From Bacillota bacterium (GTDB lineage: Bacteria > Bacillota > Clostridia > Christensenellales > Aristaeellaceae): a DNA stretch of 55,902 nt. Positions 8,621 through 17,779 of this stretch are shown one piece after another (the stretch's first letter is position 1; every line of letters starts with the position of its first letter). Made by a program: the position numbers and the translations under genes. Under the pieces are notes generated by a model. That model did not search any database. It worked only from the letters and a program-made list of their open reading frames with translations, and was not told the origin of the DNA. The DNA lies in the NCBI GenBank assembly GCA_023411175.1, contig JAEYPB010000102.1:1-55902 (forward strand), read 5' to 3'.

Positions 8621-8629
8621 TGGTATAAT
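8621..8629 (+). promoter_or_regulatory. Extended -10 promoter for the Gld-type ABC operon
   Basis: TGGTATAAT is an extended -10 element (TG-N-TATAAT) 26 bases before the ATPase start codon. No good -35 lies at 17 bases, which fits an extended -10 promoter. Confidence 0.6.
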
Positions 8630-8655
8630 GTATCCGTACAGAAGGAGGCGAACGC

Positions 8656-9597
8656 ATGATCGAATTGAAGGGCGTAACCAAGCGGTACGGCGATGTGCTC
8701 GCCGTCGAAGGCGTCTCCTTTCGCGTGGAAGTGGGCCAGATCCTTGGATTTCTCGGGCGAAACGGCGCCGGGAAGTCCACGACGCTCGGCATCGCCTCCG
8801 GTTACATCCCTGCGACGGATGGCCAGGTGCTGGTGGACGGCCGGGACATTCTGGAGCAGCCGCGGTACGTCAAGCGGCGCATCGGCTACCTGCCCGAGCA
8901 GCCGCCCCTGTACCACGACATGACGGTGGACGAATACCTCCGCTTCGCCTGCGCGATCAAGGAAGTTAAAAAAAAACGCATAACCGCTCATGTGGGCGAC
9001 CTGTGCGAATTGACGGGGCTGGCCGATCACAGAAAACGGCTGATTCGGCACTTGTCTAAAGGCTACTGTCAGCGGGTGGGGCTTGCCCAGGCGCTGGCGG
9101 GCAACCCGGAGGTGCTGCTGCTCGACGAACCCACGGTGGGCCTCGATCCATCGCAGATCATCGGCATCCGGGAACTCATCAAGTCGCTGGGGCGGGATCA
9201 CGCCATCGTGCTGTCCAGCCACATCCTGACCGAGGTTGCCGACGTTTGCGAGCGCGTGGCGATCATCGGCCGAGGCAGAATTCTGGCGCAGGACACGGTG
9301 GCGAACCTGGCCGGGGGCATGGGCGACGCGCGGCGCGTGCGGATTCGGGCCGCGGGCGGCGAGGCCGAAATCGAGGCGGCGCTGAGCGCGGTGCCGGGCG
9401 CGCGCGCGCTGGAGCCGATGGGCGAAAAGGAGCCGGGCACCTTCGACTTTATTCTGGAGTCCGCCCGCGCCGAAGACCTGCGCGGCGCGGCGTCCTCCGC
9501 GCTGGCGGCGGCGGGTCACCCGGTCGTCATGATGCGGCCGATGGACGTGGACCTGGAGGACGTCTTCCTCCGGCTGACCGGCGAGGTGGATCAGTAA
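8656..9597 (+). CDS. ABC transporter ATP-binding protein, GldA type
   Basis: A 313-residue ATPase of an ABC-2 exporter. Walker A is GRNGAGKS (residues 34-41), the signature is LSKGYCQRV (about 133-141, an LSKGY variant typical of GldA/NatA proteins), and Walker B is VLLLDEPT (about 153-160). A C-terminal 90-residue accessory domain ends in VDLEDVFLRLTG, which is common in ABC-2 ATPases. ATG with GGAGG eight bases upstream. Its stop overlaps the permease start (TAATG). Although named after gliding genes, such cassettes are widespread in non-gliding Bacillota and their substrate is not known. Confidence 0.93.
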   Translation: MIELKGVTKRYGDVLAVEGVSFRVEVGQILGFLGRNGAGKSTTLGIASGYIPATDGQVLVDGRDILEQPRYVKRRIGYLPEQPPLYHDMTVDEYLRFACAIKEVKKKRITAHVGDLCELTGLADHRKRLIRHLSKGYCQRVGLAQALAGNPEVLLLDEPTVGLDPSQIIGIRELIKSLGRDHAIVLSSHILTEVADVCERVAIIGRGRILAQDTVANLAGGMGDARRVRIRAAGGEAEIEAALSAVPGARALEPMGEKEPGTFDFILESARAEDLRGAASSALAAAGHPVVMMRPMDVDLEDVFLRLTGEVDQ

Positions 9598-10316
9598 TGT
9601 TTAGTGTCTATAAACGCGAATTGCAGAGCTACTTTTACACGCCGCTGGGCTATGTGTTTCTCGGCGTATTTCTGCTGCTCTCGGGCATCTTTTTCATGAC
9701 GGGGAACCTCTTCTCGCTGAGCGCAAACCTGGGGCTGTTGTTTGACTCGATGAGCTACCTGTTCATGCTGGTAATGCCGCTCGTCACGATGCGGCTCTTA
9801 AGCGAGGAGAAGCGCCAGCGCACCGACCAGCTGCTTTTGACCTCCCCCATCAGGGTGGAGGCGATCGTCGGCGGCAAGTTCCTGGCGGCGCTGACGGTAT
9901 TGGCGCTGGCGGTCTTTCTCACCTTTCCCTGCGCCGCCATCCTCTTCGCCTACGGCACGCCGCACCTGCCGCTGGTGCTCTCCGGATACCTGGGGTTCTT
10001 CCTGCTGGGCGCCAGCTACGTGGCGGTGGGCATCCTCATGTCGTCGGTCACCGAAAGCCAGCTGACCGCCGCCGTCGCCACCTTCGGCGTGAACCTTTTG
10101 ATTCAATTTATCGAATCCGTCGGCCCGTCGCTGAACGTGCCGATGATGCCGTGGCTGCCCACGGCCATCGGATGGCTGAGCCTCTACGACCGGTATTACG
10201 CCTTCACCGCCGGGCTGATCACCGTTTCAGACCTCATCTACTTCCTGTCTGTGATCTCCGTGCTGCTGTTTCTGACGGCGCGTGTGATCGACGGAAGGAG
10301 GTGGCGCAGCGCATGA
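9597..10316 (+). CDS. ABC-2 type permease, GldF-like
   Basis: A 239-residue integral membrane protein with about six hydrophobic segments. It starts MFSVYKRELQSYFYTPLGYV, the usual opening of GldF-like permeases, and includes RLLSEEKRQRTDQLLLTSP between the second and third spans, where ABC-2 permeases contact the ATPase. It is coupled to the ATPase by a one-base TAATG overlap and to the next gene by ATGA. Confidence 0.9.
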   Translation: MFSVYKRELQSYFYTPLGYVFLGVFLLLSGIFFMTGNLFSLSANLGLLFDSMSYLFMLVMPLVTMRLLSEEKRQRTDQLLLTSPIRVEAIVGGKFLAALTVLALAVFLTFPCAAILFAYGTPHLPLVLSGYLGFFLLGASYVAVGILMSSVTESQLTAAVATFGVNLLIQFIESVGPSLNVPMMPWLPTAIGWLSLYDRYYAFTAGLITVSDLIYFLSVISVLLFLTARVIDGRRWRSA

Positions 10317-11755
10317 AACCCTCAAGCAAGGCGCGGCTTCGGCAAGGCGGTTACGCGGCGCTTCTGACGATAGCCGTCCTCGTGATCGCGGTGGCGTTTA
10401 ACCTTCTCGCCGACGCGGCCGACCGGCGCTGGGCGCTCAAGCTCGACCTGACCGAGGGCGGGCTGACCAACCTGTCCGCCGAAAGCGCCAAGGCCGTGGG
10501 CGAGATCGACACCGACGCGACCATCCATCTTCTGTACCGGTCCGGCACCAATTCGGAGCAGCGCTCGACCCTCACCGCGCTTTCAGAGCGCTACCGCGCG
10601 CTCAACCCGCGCATCCGCGTACAGGTGGTGGACCCGGTGGCGCAGCCCGGGCTGGTCAACCGCCTCAAGGGCTCGGAGGACTCGCTCTCCGAGGGTTGGG
10701 TGGTCGTTTCAAACGCGGATCTGAGCCGCGTCAAGGTCGTCCCCTCCAGCGACCTGTACACCTACACATACGACGAGTCTACCGGTTCCTACGCCGTCTC
10801 CTCCTTTGACGGCGAGGCGGCGCTGACCTCCGCGCTCGTCTACGTCACCGGGACCGACGCGCCCCGCGTTCTGTTTCTCACCGGGCACAACGAACTGGGC
10901 AAGGACTACTGTGCCACGCTGGCCGCCCAGTTGAACCGCGAAAACTACGAGGTGCGCTCGTTCGAATTGGGCGGCACGGAAAAGCTGCAGCCGGACGACA
11001 CGCTGCTTGTGCTCGCGCCTTCCCTGGACTTGACCGAGTCCGAGCTTTCGGAGCTTCGCGCCTTTTTCGATGCGGGCGGGCGGGCGTTCTTCGTCAATGA
11101 CCCTTCGATCGATCAGGCGAAGCTCCCGAACTTCTCCGCGCTCTTGGCTGAAATCGGGCTCGGCTACAGGAGCGGCGTCGTGGTGGAGGATGCTTCCTCC
11201 ACCGGCAACTACCTGTCCGGCCAGCTGTACCTCGCGCCAAACGCCGACGCGGAGCACGCGATCACCGCGGCGCTGGCGGGCACGCGGCTGATCCTGCCCG
11301 GCGCCTGCGCGGTCGTCGCAGAATCGAACGACGACTATGCGGTCACGCCCCTTCTCACGACTTCCGCCACCGCCTTTTTGAAGCCCTCGGACGAAGAAGG
11401 CGACCTGTACACCCCCTCGGAGTCCGACGAGCGCGGCCCTTTCGCGCTGGCGGCAGCCGCTGAACGCGCGACCGAAGGTGGTGCGCGGGCCGTCGCGGTG
11501 GGCAACCTGTACGTGGTCGCGGACAGCGACTACATGTACTCAAGCGGCAATCTGGATTTCACCGTCGGCGCCGTCAAGTGGCTTTCAAACCGGGAGACCG
11601 GCATTCAGGTGCGCTCAAAGGCGCTCCGCGCGGACGTGCTCGCCATTCCCGACGCGCGCACGCTGTGGCTTCTTGCGATGCTGGTGGTGGCGCTGGTGCC
11701 CGGCGCGATCCTCGTCGCCGGCACGATGATGTACGCGAGGAGGCGACGGCTGTGA
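10313..11755 (+). CDS. GldG-like ABC transporter auxiliary protein
   Basis: A 480-residue membrane protein with an N-terminal span (about residues 14-32), a large extracytoplasmic region and a C-terminal span near 450-470 followed by the basic tail ARRRRL. The region LKLDLTEGGLTNLSAESAKA and VLFLTGHNELGKDY match the GldG / ABC-type uncharacterised transport domain family, whose middle domain resembles a degenerate glutamine-amidotransferase fold. It partners the ATPase and permease of this cassette. ATG overlaps the permease stop (ATGA) with GGAGG 11 bases upstream. Confidence 0.85.
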   Translation: MKPSSKARLRQGGYAALLTIAVLVIAVAFNLLADAADRRWALKLDLTEGGLTNLSAESAKAVGEIDTDATIHLLYRSGTNSEQRSTLTALSERYRALNPRIRVQVVDPVAQPGLVNRLKGSEDSLSEGWVVVSNADLSRVKVVPSSDLYTYTYDESTGSYAVSSFDGEAALTSALVYVTGTDAPRVLFLTGHNELGKDYCATLAAQLNRENYEVRSFELGGTEKLQPDDTLLVLAPSLDLTESELSELRAFFDAGGRAFFVNDPSIDQAKLPNFSALLAEIGLGYRSGVVVEDASSTGNYLSGQLYLAPNADAEHAITAALAGTRLILPGACAVVAESNDDYAVTPLLTTSATAFLKPSDEEGDLYTPSESDERGPFALAAAAERATEGGARAVAVGNLYVVADSDYMYSSGNLDFTVGAVKWLSNRETGIQVRSKALRADVLAIPDARTLWLLAMLVVALVPGAILVAGTMMYARRRRL

Positions 11756-12498
11756 GCGAAGAAAAAAAGGCGCTGGACAGCGCCGCGTCCCTCCGCCGCT
11801 TCCGCGACAGAACACCGCGCCAGGGGCGCGTGCTGATTGCGCTCGCCGCCGCCATCGCGCTGAGTCTGACCCTGTTTTTTGTGGTCCGCCCCGCCCCCAC
11901 GCCTGAAGATTCCGAAGCGGCGACCTCGAAGGTGACGCTGATCGACCGCGACAAGACGTCGCTCCGCTCGATCACCGTCCGCTTGAACGGCGAAGCGCCC
12001 TACACCCTCGTCAACCTCAACGAGTACGACCTGGCCGATGAGAACAACGACCTCGGCAGGGAGTACGCGCTGGAGGGCGACGCTTCCTTCGCGGTCAGCA
12101 CCGCGCAGGTTCTGTCCATGGAGCGCTACGCCACCGATCTCGTCGCGGAGGATGTCGCCGCGGAGTCGCCGGAAGACCTCAACGAGTATGGCCTGATGAG
12201 CCCGACGATGGCCGTCGCCATCGCCTTCCGGGACGGAAAAACGGAGGCCTTCGACTTTGGCATCGAGGTGCCCACCGGCGGCGGCGTGTACATGAAGCGC
12301 GAAGGGGACGATGCCGTCTACATCGCGAATTACTCGGTCTATGACGCCTTTGGCCGGGAACTCGAGTCCCTCAGGCAGACCGAAGAGGAGCGGCAGTCCA
12401 TCGAAAATGCCAAGGCCGCGGAAAAGGCGTCCACCGCGCCGGACGGGGCGACCGATCCTTCCGAGACCATCAATCCGGCTGAAGACCCCAAGAACTGA
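11752..12498 (+). CDS. DUF4340 domain membrane-anchored protein
   Basis: A 248-residue protein with a cytoplasmic basic N-terminus, one hydrophobic anchor (about residues 27-45) and an extracytoplasmic beta-rich region with two related halves, ending in an acidic tail. It fits the DUF4340 family, which is regularly the last gene of Gld-type ABC cassettes. The GTG start overlaps the previous stop (GTGA), and GAGGAGG lies about ten bases upstream. The exact role is unknown; it may complete the periplasm-facing part of the complex. Confidence 0.8.
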   Translation: MSEEKKALDSAASLRRFRDRTPRQGRVLIALAAAIALSLTLFFVVRPAPTPEDSEAATSKVTLIDRDKTSLRSITVRLNGEAPYTLVNLNEYDLADENNDLGREYALEGDASFAVSTAQVLSMERYATDLVAEDVAAESPEDLNEYGLMSPTMAVAIAFRDGKTEAFDFGIEVPTGGGVYMKREGDDAVYIANYSVYDAFGRELESLRQTEEERQSIENAKAAEKASTAPDGATDPSETINPAEDPKN

Positions 12499-12520
12499 CC
12501 ACTCTCGTACACTAACGTGA

Positions 12521-12562
12521 AACGGGCTGCCGCGCGGGAAAACTCCGCTTCGGCAGCCCGTT
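12521..12562. terminator. Bidirectional terminator between the ABC and arg/car operons
   Basis: AACGGGCTGCCG (12521-12532) pairs with CGGCAGCCCGTT (12551-12562), 12 base pairs, between two convergent operons. Short T-rich stretches follow on both strands (AGATTTTGG on plus, TTTCACGTT on minus). Confidence 0.75.
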
Positions 12563-12576
12563 AGATTTTGGATGGT

Positions 12577-15500
12577 CTAGATTTCGATGACGCCCTCGAA
12601 GTCGCGCTGGGCGTCGCCGGTCATGGTGAGATCGGTCTCCGTCAGGTGGATGATGATCTGCCCGCCCGGCAGGTTGATCTGAATGTCCCGGTCCATCGGC
12701 GCACACCCCAGCCGCACGGCGGCGGCGGCCGTCGCGCAGGCGGCGGTGCCGCAGGAGCGGGTTTCGCCGATGCCGCGCTCCCATACCCGGAGGCGAATGC
12801 GCGTCGGGCTCTCAACCTGCGCGAAGGAGATGTTCGCCCGCCTCGGGAAGATCGGCGCGCGCTCCAGGATTGGGCCGAAGCGGCCCACGTCCACCGCGTC
12901 CACGTCGTCGACAAAGATCACGCAGTGGGGGTTGCCCATCGAAAGGCAGGTGATGCGGAAGAAACCGCCGCCGATGGAATAGGGCTGATCGACCACCTCG
13001 CCCGCCGCGGCGGCCTCCGGCGTGACGGAGAGCATCGGCACCGCGCCGGTGGCGAAGTCCGGCCGCCCCATGCCGACCTCCACCGAGTAGACCTCGCCAT
13101 CCCGGATGTACAGGCGAAGGTTCTTCACGCCCGCGCCGCTCAAGATGCGCATCTGCTCCTTCGGCACGCGGCCGCTTTCGTAGAGGTACTTCGCGACGCA
13201 GCGCATCGCGTTGCCGCTGACCTCGCCCTGAGAACCGTCGGCGTTGTACATGCGCATGGCGGCGTCGGCCACGTCGCTGGGGTCGATCAGCACCAGCCCG
13301 TCGCCGCCGACGGACTTTCTGCGGCTGGACAAGAGAACGCTCAGCGACTCGGGGCTCTCGATCGCCTGATCGAAGCAGTCGAAATAGATGTAGTCGTTGT
13401 CGCCGGTGCGCATCTTCACAAATCGCAGCTTCTCGCGCCGGGCCGGGAGCTTCGCGATGTCGAGAAGCTCCACATTTTTCTCGGAGTAATCGCTGGCGAT
13501 GGCGCGAACCAGCGCCGCCGCGGTGTCGAGGCTGGTCAGGCAGGCGACGGAGCGCTCGACGGCGCGCCGCCGAAGCCGCACGCTGTCCCGCTGGGGCAGG
13601 AGCCCCTTCGACGAAGTGGAGATCAGGTACTGGAGCTTGCCGCTGTCGAGGAGTTCCCAGATGTCCTCGTGCCCCTCGTGCAGCTTGCCGACGGCATTCG
13701 CTTCGATGCCCGCGCGGGCCAGCGCGTAGTAGGTGCCCGAGGTGGCGTAGAGCGTAAAGCCCAATTCCGCGAACTGGCGCGCGATGGGGACGACCTCCGC
13801 CTTGTCGCGGTCGCGGACGGTGATGAGCACGCCGCCTTTACTCGCCATCTTGTACCCCGCGCCGAGAAGTCCCTTGTAGATGGCTTCCTCCATGACGCGG
13901 CCGATGCCCAGTACCTCGCCGGTGGACTTCATCTCCGGCCCCAGGTGGGTATCCACATCCGCCAGCTTTTCAAAGGAGAACACCGGCACCTTGACCGCCG
14001 CGAACACCGACTGGCGGTAGAGCCCCGTGCCGCAGCCCATGTCCCGCAGCTTCTCCCCCAGCATGGCGCGGGTGGCGATGTCCACCACGTTTAGCCCCGT
14101 CACCTTACTGATGTAGGGAATCGTTCGGGACGCGCGGGGGTTGGCCTCGATCACGTAGACCTCGTTTTCGTAGATCACGTACTGGATGTTGATGAGTCCC
14201 CGGGTGCCAAGCGCCAGCGCCAGCTTTCGGGTGCAGTCGATCAGCCGCTGGGTCACCGGGCCGGTCAGGTTCCAGGCCGGGTAGACCGCGATGGAGTCAC
14301 CGGAGTGGACGCCCGCCCGCTCCACGTGCTCCATGATGCCGGGGATCAGGATGTCCTCGCCGTCGCACACGGCGTCCACCTCGACCTCGGTGCCCATCAG
14401 GTACTTGTCGATCAGGATGGGGCTGTCGATGCCACCCGCCAGGATGATGTTCATGTAGCGGACGATCTCCTCCGGCTCGAAGGCGATGATCATGTTCTGG
14501 CCGCCCAGGACGTAGCTGGGGCGCACCAAAACCGGATAGCCCAGCCGCTCCGCCGCGGCGAGCGCCTCGTCCAGCGTATACACGCCGGTTCCCTCCGGGC
14601 GCATCAGGCGCAGCCGGTTCATCACGTCGTCGAACCGCTCGCGGTTCTCCGCGGCGTCGATCGAATCGGCGGAGGTTCCCAGAATGTGCACGCCCATCGC
14701 GCCCAGGCTCTTCGTCAGCTTGATGGCGGTCTGGCCGCCGAATGCCACCACCACCCCGTAAGGCTTTTCGGTGGCAATCACACCCGCCACATCCTCCGGC
14801 GTCAGGGGTTCAAAGTAGAGCCGGTCGGCGGTGTCGAAGTCGGTGGACACGGTTTCGGGGTTGTTGTTGACCATCGCCACTTCGTAGCCCTGCTGCTTCA
14901 GCGTCCACACGCAATGCACCGAGGCGTAATCGAACTCAATGCCCTGGCCGATGCGGATGGGGCCGGAGCCGAACACGATCACCCGCTTTTTGCCGCTCCC
15001 CTTCCGGGCGATGAACTCCGCCGCCTCGTTCTCCTCGTCGCGGGAGGCGTAGAAGTAGGGCGTCTCGGCCTCGAACTCCGCAGCGCAGGTGTCGACCATC
15101 TTGTAGCCGATCCTGGCCGGATTCTTCACCTTCTGCCCGCTGATGCGCTCAATGGCCCTGTCGGGATAGCCCGCGCGCTTTGCCGCCGTGTACAGCGCTT
15201 CGTCAAAGCCATTCATGAGCGCGGCTTCGATCTCATACAGCTTTTTGAGCTTCGCCAGGAACCACTCGTCAATCAGCGTGATTTCGTGCAACTTCTCGAT
15301 GGAAATGCCCCGGGCGATGCCCTCGTAGACGAGGAACAGCCGCTCGTCGGTGGCCTGTCCGGCGGTTGCGAGGATTTCCTCCTCGGACAGCGCGGAAAAC
15401 TTCGGGCTCCTGGGCGTGTCCATTGAGATCTCCGCGCCCCGGATGGCCTTCATCAGCGCCTCCTCGAATGTCTGGGCGATGGCCATGACCTCGCCGGTCG

Positions 15501-16632
15501 CCTTCATCTGGGTGCCCAGCGTGCGGCGGCCGTAGACGAACTTGTCAAACGGCCACTTGGGGAACTTGACCACCACGTAGTCAAGCGCAGGCTCAAAGAA
15601 CGCCGATGTCTTCTTCGTAACGGCGTTTTTGATCTCGCCCAGCCGGAGGCCCACCGCGATCTGTGCGGCGACCTTGGCGATGGGGTATCCGGTGGCCTTT
15701 GACGCCAGCGCGGAGGATCGGGACACGCGGGGGTTGACCTCGATCACCGCGTATTCGAAGGACTCCGGGTTCAGCGCAAACTGCACGTTGCAGCCGCCCT
15801 CCACCTTGAGGGCGTGGATGATGTCCAGCGCCGCCGTGCGCAGCATCTGGTACTCCCGGTCGGCCAGCGTGACCGCCGGCGCGATGACGATGGAATCGCC
15901 GGTGTGCACGCCCACGGGGTCAAAATTTTCCATCGAGCAGACCGCGATGGCGTTGCCGTCCGCGTCGCGGACGACCTCAAACTCGATCTCCTTCCAGCCC
16001 GCGACGCAGCGCTCCACCAGAATCTGTCCGATGGGCGAAGCCTCAATGCCGTTTCGCGCGGTCTCCCGGAGCGCGGCCGGATCGTTTGTGATGCCGCCGC
16101 CGGAGCCGCCCAGCGTGAAGGCGGGGCGTACGATCACCGGGTAGCCGATGGTCTCCGCGAAGGCGAGCGCCGCTTCCACGTCGGTGACGACCGCGGAGGC
16201 GATGGAGGGCTGGCCGATCTCCTGCATCGTCTGCTTAAACAGCAGCCTGTCCTCGGCTTTGTCGATGGTGTCGAGCCGCGCGCCGAGCAGACGCACGCCC
16301 ATTTCATCCAGAAAACCCTCCCGCGCCAGCTGCATTGAAAGCGTCAGGCCGCTCTGCCCGCCCATGGTGGACAAAAGCCCGTCCGGCTTCTCCTTTCGGA
16401 TGATGCGCTTCAAGACCTCGATGGTCAGCGGTTCGATGTAGATGTGATCGGCGATGGCGGTGTCGGTCATGATGGTGGCTGGGTTGGGGTTGACCAGGAT
16501 TACGGTAAGCCCCAGCGCCTTCAGCGCGCGGCAGGCTTGGGTGCCCGCGTAGTCGAACTCGGCGGCCTGCCCGATCACGATCGGGCCGGAACCGATCAGC
16601 ATAACCCGTTTGAGATCAGTTGCCAGCGGCAT
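12577..16632 (-). CDS. carB-dapF: Carbamoyl-phosphate synthase large subunit fused to diaminopimelate epimerase
   Basis: A single 1351-residue frame. Residues 1 to about 1065 are a complete CarB: N-terminal IGSGPIVIGQAAEFDYAG, the second synthetase half starting FGSGPIRIGQGIEFDYAS, and the C-terminal allosteric MGS domain. From about residue 1069 (LRFVKMRTGDNDYIYFD) to the end is a full DapF of about 280 residues. It keeps both catalytic Cys (GNAMRC and ETRSCGTAACA). CarB makes carbamoyl phosphate for arginine and pyrimidines; DapF makes meso-diaminopimelate for lysine and cell wall. At the junction the ancestral DapF start is replaced by Glu-Lys and I see no good ribosome site, so this reads as a true fusion. 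The start overlaps carA by 17 bases with GGAGG inside carA. Confidence 0.95.
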   Translation of the reverse strand: MPLATDLKRVMLIGSGPIVIGQAAEFDYAGTQACRALKALGLTVILVNPNPATIMTDTAIADHIYIEPLTIEVLKRIIRKEKPDGLLSTMGGQSGLTLSMQLAREGFLDEMGVRLLGARLDTIDKAEDRLLFKQTMQEIGQPSIASAVVTDVEAALAFAETIGYPVIVRPAFTLGGSGGGITNDPAALRETARNGIEASPIGQILVERCVAGWKEIEFEVVRDADGNAIAVCSMENFDPVGVHTGDSIVIAPAVTLADREYQMLRTAALDIIHALKVEGGCNVQFALNPESFEYAVIEVNPRVSRSSALASKATGYPIAKVAAQIAVGLRLGEIKNAVTKKTSAFFEPALDYVVVKFPKWPFDKFVYGRRTLGTQMKATGEVMAIAQTFEEALMKAIRGAEISMDTPRSPKFSALSEEEILATAGQATDERLFLVYEGIARGISIEKLHEITLIDEWFLAKLKKLYEIEAALMNGFDEALYTAAKRAGYPDRAIERISGQKVKNPARIGYKMVDTCAAEFEAETPYFYASRDEENEAAEFIARKGSGKKRVIVFGSGPIRIGQGIEFDYASVHCVWTLKQQGYEVAMVNNNPETVSTDFDTADRLYFEPLTPEDVAGVIATEKPYGVVVAFGGQTAIKLTKSLGAMGVHILGTSADSIDAAENRERFDDVMNRLRLMRPEGTGVYTLDEALAAAERLGYPVLVRPSYVLGGQNMIIAFEPEEIVRYMNIILAGGIDSPILIDKYLMGTEVEVDAVCDGEDILIPGIMEHVERAGVHSGDSIAVYPAWNLTGPVTQRLIDCTRKLALALGTRGLINIQYVIYENEVYVIEANPRASRTIPYISKVTGLNVVDIATRAMLGEKLRDMGCGTGLYRQSVFAAVKVPVFSFEKLADVDTHLGPEMKSTGEVLGIGRVMEEAIYKGLLGAGYKMASKGGVLITVRDRDKAEVVPIARQFAELGFTLYATSGTYYALARAGIEANAVGKLHEGHEDIWELLDSGKLQYLISTSSKGLLPQRDSVRLRRRAVERSVACLTSLDTAAALVRAIASDYSEKNVELLDIAKLPARREKLRFVKMRTGDNDYIYFDCFDQAIESPESLSVLLSSRRKSVGGDGLVLIDPSDVADAAMRMYNADGSQGEVSGNAMRCVAKYLYESGRVPKEQMRILSGAGVKNLRLYIRDGEVYSVEVGMGRPDFATGAVPMLSVTPEAAAAGEVVDQPYSIGGGFFRITCLSMGNPHCVIFVDDVDAVDVGRFGPILERAPIFPRRANISFAQVESPTRIRLRVWERGIGETRSCGTAACATAAAAVRLGCAPMDRDIQINLPGGQIIIHLTETDLTMTGDAQRDFEGVIEI

Positions 16633-17707
16633 GGGCGCATTCCTCCATCCTCAAAGAGAATTGGTCGAACAGGAAGGATGTGTCCAGCGGGCCGCCCCGC
16701 GCCTCAGGGTGGAACTGCACCGTAAACGCGTTGACGCGGTCGTATTCCACACCCTCGTTCGTCAGGTCGTTGGCGTTTTCAAAGGATGCCCGCGCGCCCT
16801 CCGGCAGCGTGTCCCGCACCACCTGATAGCCGTGGTTCTGGCTGGTGATGTAGAGCCTTCCGGTCTTCAAATCCCTCGCGGGCTGGTTCGCGCCCCGGTG
16901 GCCGTACTTGAGCTTTTCGGTCTTCGCGCCCATCGCAAGGGCCAAGAGCTGATGCCCGAGGCAGATGCCGAAGATCGGCGTTCCGGTTTCTGCGAGCTTT
17001 TTGATCTCCCGGATGATCCCGTGGTTCACAGCAGGGTCCCCGGGGCCGTTGGACAGGAGCACCCCGTCCGGTTTGAGTGCGAGAATCTCTTCGCAGGTGG
17101 CGTGGGCGGGGACGACCGTCACCCGGTAGCCCCGGTCGATCATCGCCTGCGCCATGCCGCGCTTAAAGCCGAAATCCCACAGCGCCACCAGCTTCTCGCC
17201 ATCGCCCAGCGAATAGGGCGCACTGCAGGTGACCTGGCTCACGTCCGAGGAAAGCGCCTTTTCGGAAAGCGCCTTGCAGAACGCGGGAAGGTCTTCGGGC
17301 GCCTCGTCCAGGATGGCCGCGTTCATGACGCCCCTTTCACGGATGATGCGGGTCAGCGCGCGGGTATCCACGCCGTAAAGGCCGATGACCCCGCTCGCTT
17401 TCAGGTAGCTGTCAAGGTCCTTCTCGGATCGATAATTTGAAGGCAGGTCGCAATGCTGCCGAACGATGTAGGCGGAGAGGCGCGGCGCGTCGCTCTCGAA
17501 ATCCTCCGCCATTACGCCGTAATTTCCGATTAACGGGAATGTCTGCACGACGATCTGCCCATGGTAGCTGGGGTCGGTCAGCGTTTCCACGTAGCCGACC
17601 ATCGCCGTGGTGAACACCAGCTCGGCCGAAATCTCCCCGCCCGCGCCAAAGCGCCGGGCGGGAAAAACCTGTCCGGTTTCAAGTACCAGTACCGCTTCGC
17701 TCTTCAT
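16616..17707 (-). CDS. carA: Carbamoyl-phosphate synthase small (glutaminase) subunit
   Basis: A 363-residue subunit that hydrolyses glutamine and channels ammonia to CarB. The N-terminal CarA domain starts with AVLVLETGQVFPARRFG. The class I amidotransferase part has the nucleophile in GICLGHQLLALAMG, plus the GHRGANQP and QFHPEARGGPLDT motifs that supply His and Glu. I choose the ATG at 17707 because GGGGG lies about five bases upstream and the length equals that of Bacillus CarA; an ATG at 17719 has no site. A terminator-like hairpin lies between argF and this gene. Confidence 0.95.
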   Translation of the reverse strand: MKSEAVLVLETGQVFPARRFGAGGEISAELVFTTAMVGYVETLTDPSYHGQIVVQTFPLIGNYGVMAEDFESDAPRLSAYIVRQHCDLPSNYRSEKDLDSYLKASGVIGLYGVDTRALTRIIRERGVMNAAILDEAPEDLPAFCKALSEKALSSDVSQVTCSAPYSLGDGEKLVALWDFGFKRGMAQAMIDRGYRVTVVPAHATCEEILALKPDGVLLSNGPGDPAVNHGIIREIKKLAETGTPIFGICLGHQLLALAMGAKTEKLKYGHRGANQPARDLKTGRLYITSQNHGYQVVRDTLPEGARASFENANDLTNEGVEYDRVNAFTVQFHPEARGGPLDTSFLFDQFSLRMEECAHAAGN

Positions 17708-17743
17708 GTTTTCCCCCATCGAAGTCAGAATTTTTTATGAAAA

Positions 17744-17770
17744 GGGCGGATGGCACATTCGCCTCCGCCC
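17744..17770 (-). terminator. Terminator-like hairpin between argF and carA
   Basis: On the minus strand GGGCGGA (17770-17764), a 13-base loop, TCCGCCC (17750-17744), then TTTT. It lies just after argF and before carA. It may cut read-through so that carA-carB is expressed less than the arg genes, or act as an attenuator. Confidence 0.6.
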
Positions 17771-17779
17771 GTTTTCGGG

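Noticed and set aside
8656..12498. Gld-type cassette as evidence of gliding motility
   Set aside because: Homologous cassettes are common in non-gliding Bacillota, and no other gliding genes are present.
12568..14094. A 508-codon plus-strand frame opposite carB-dapF
   Set aside because: Antisense shadow of the fusion gene; no start signal or known domain.
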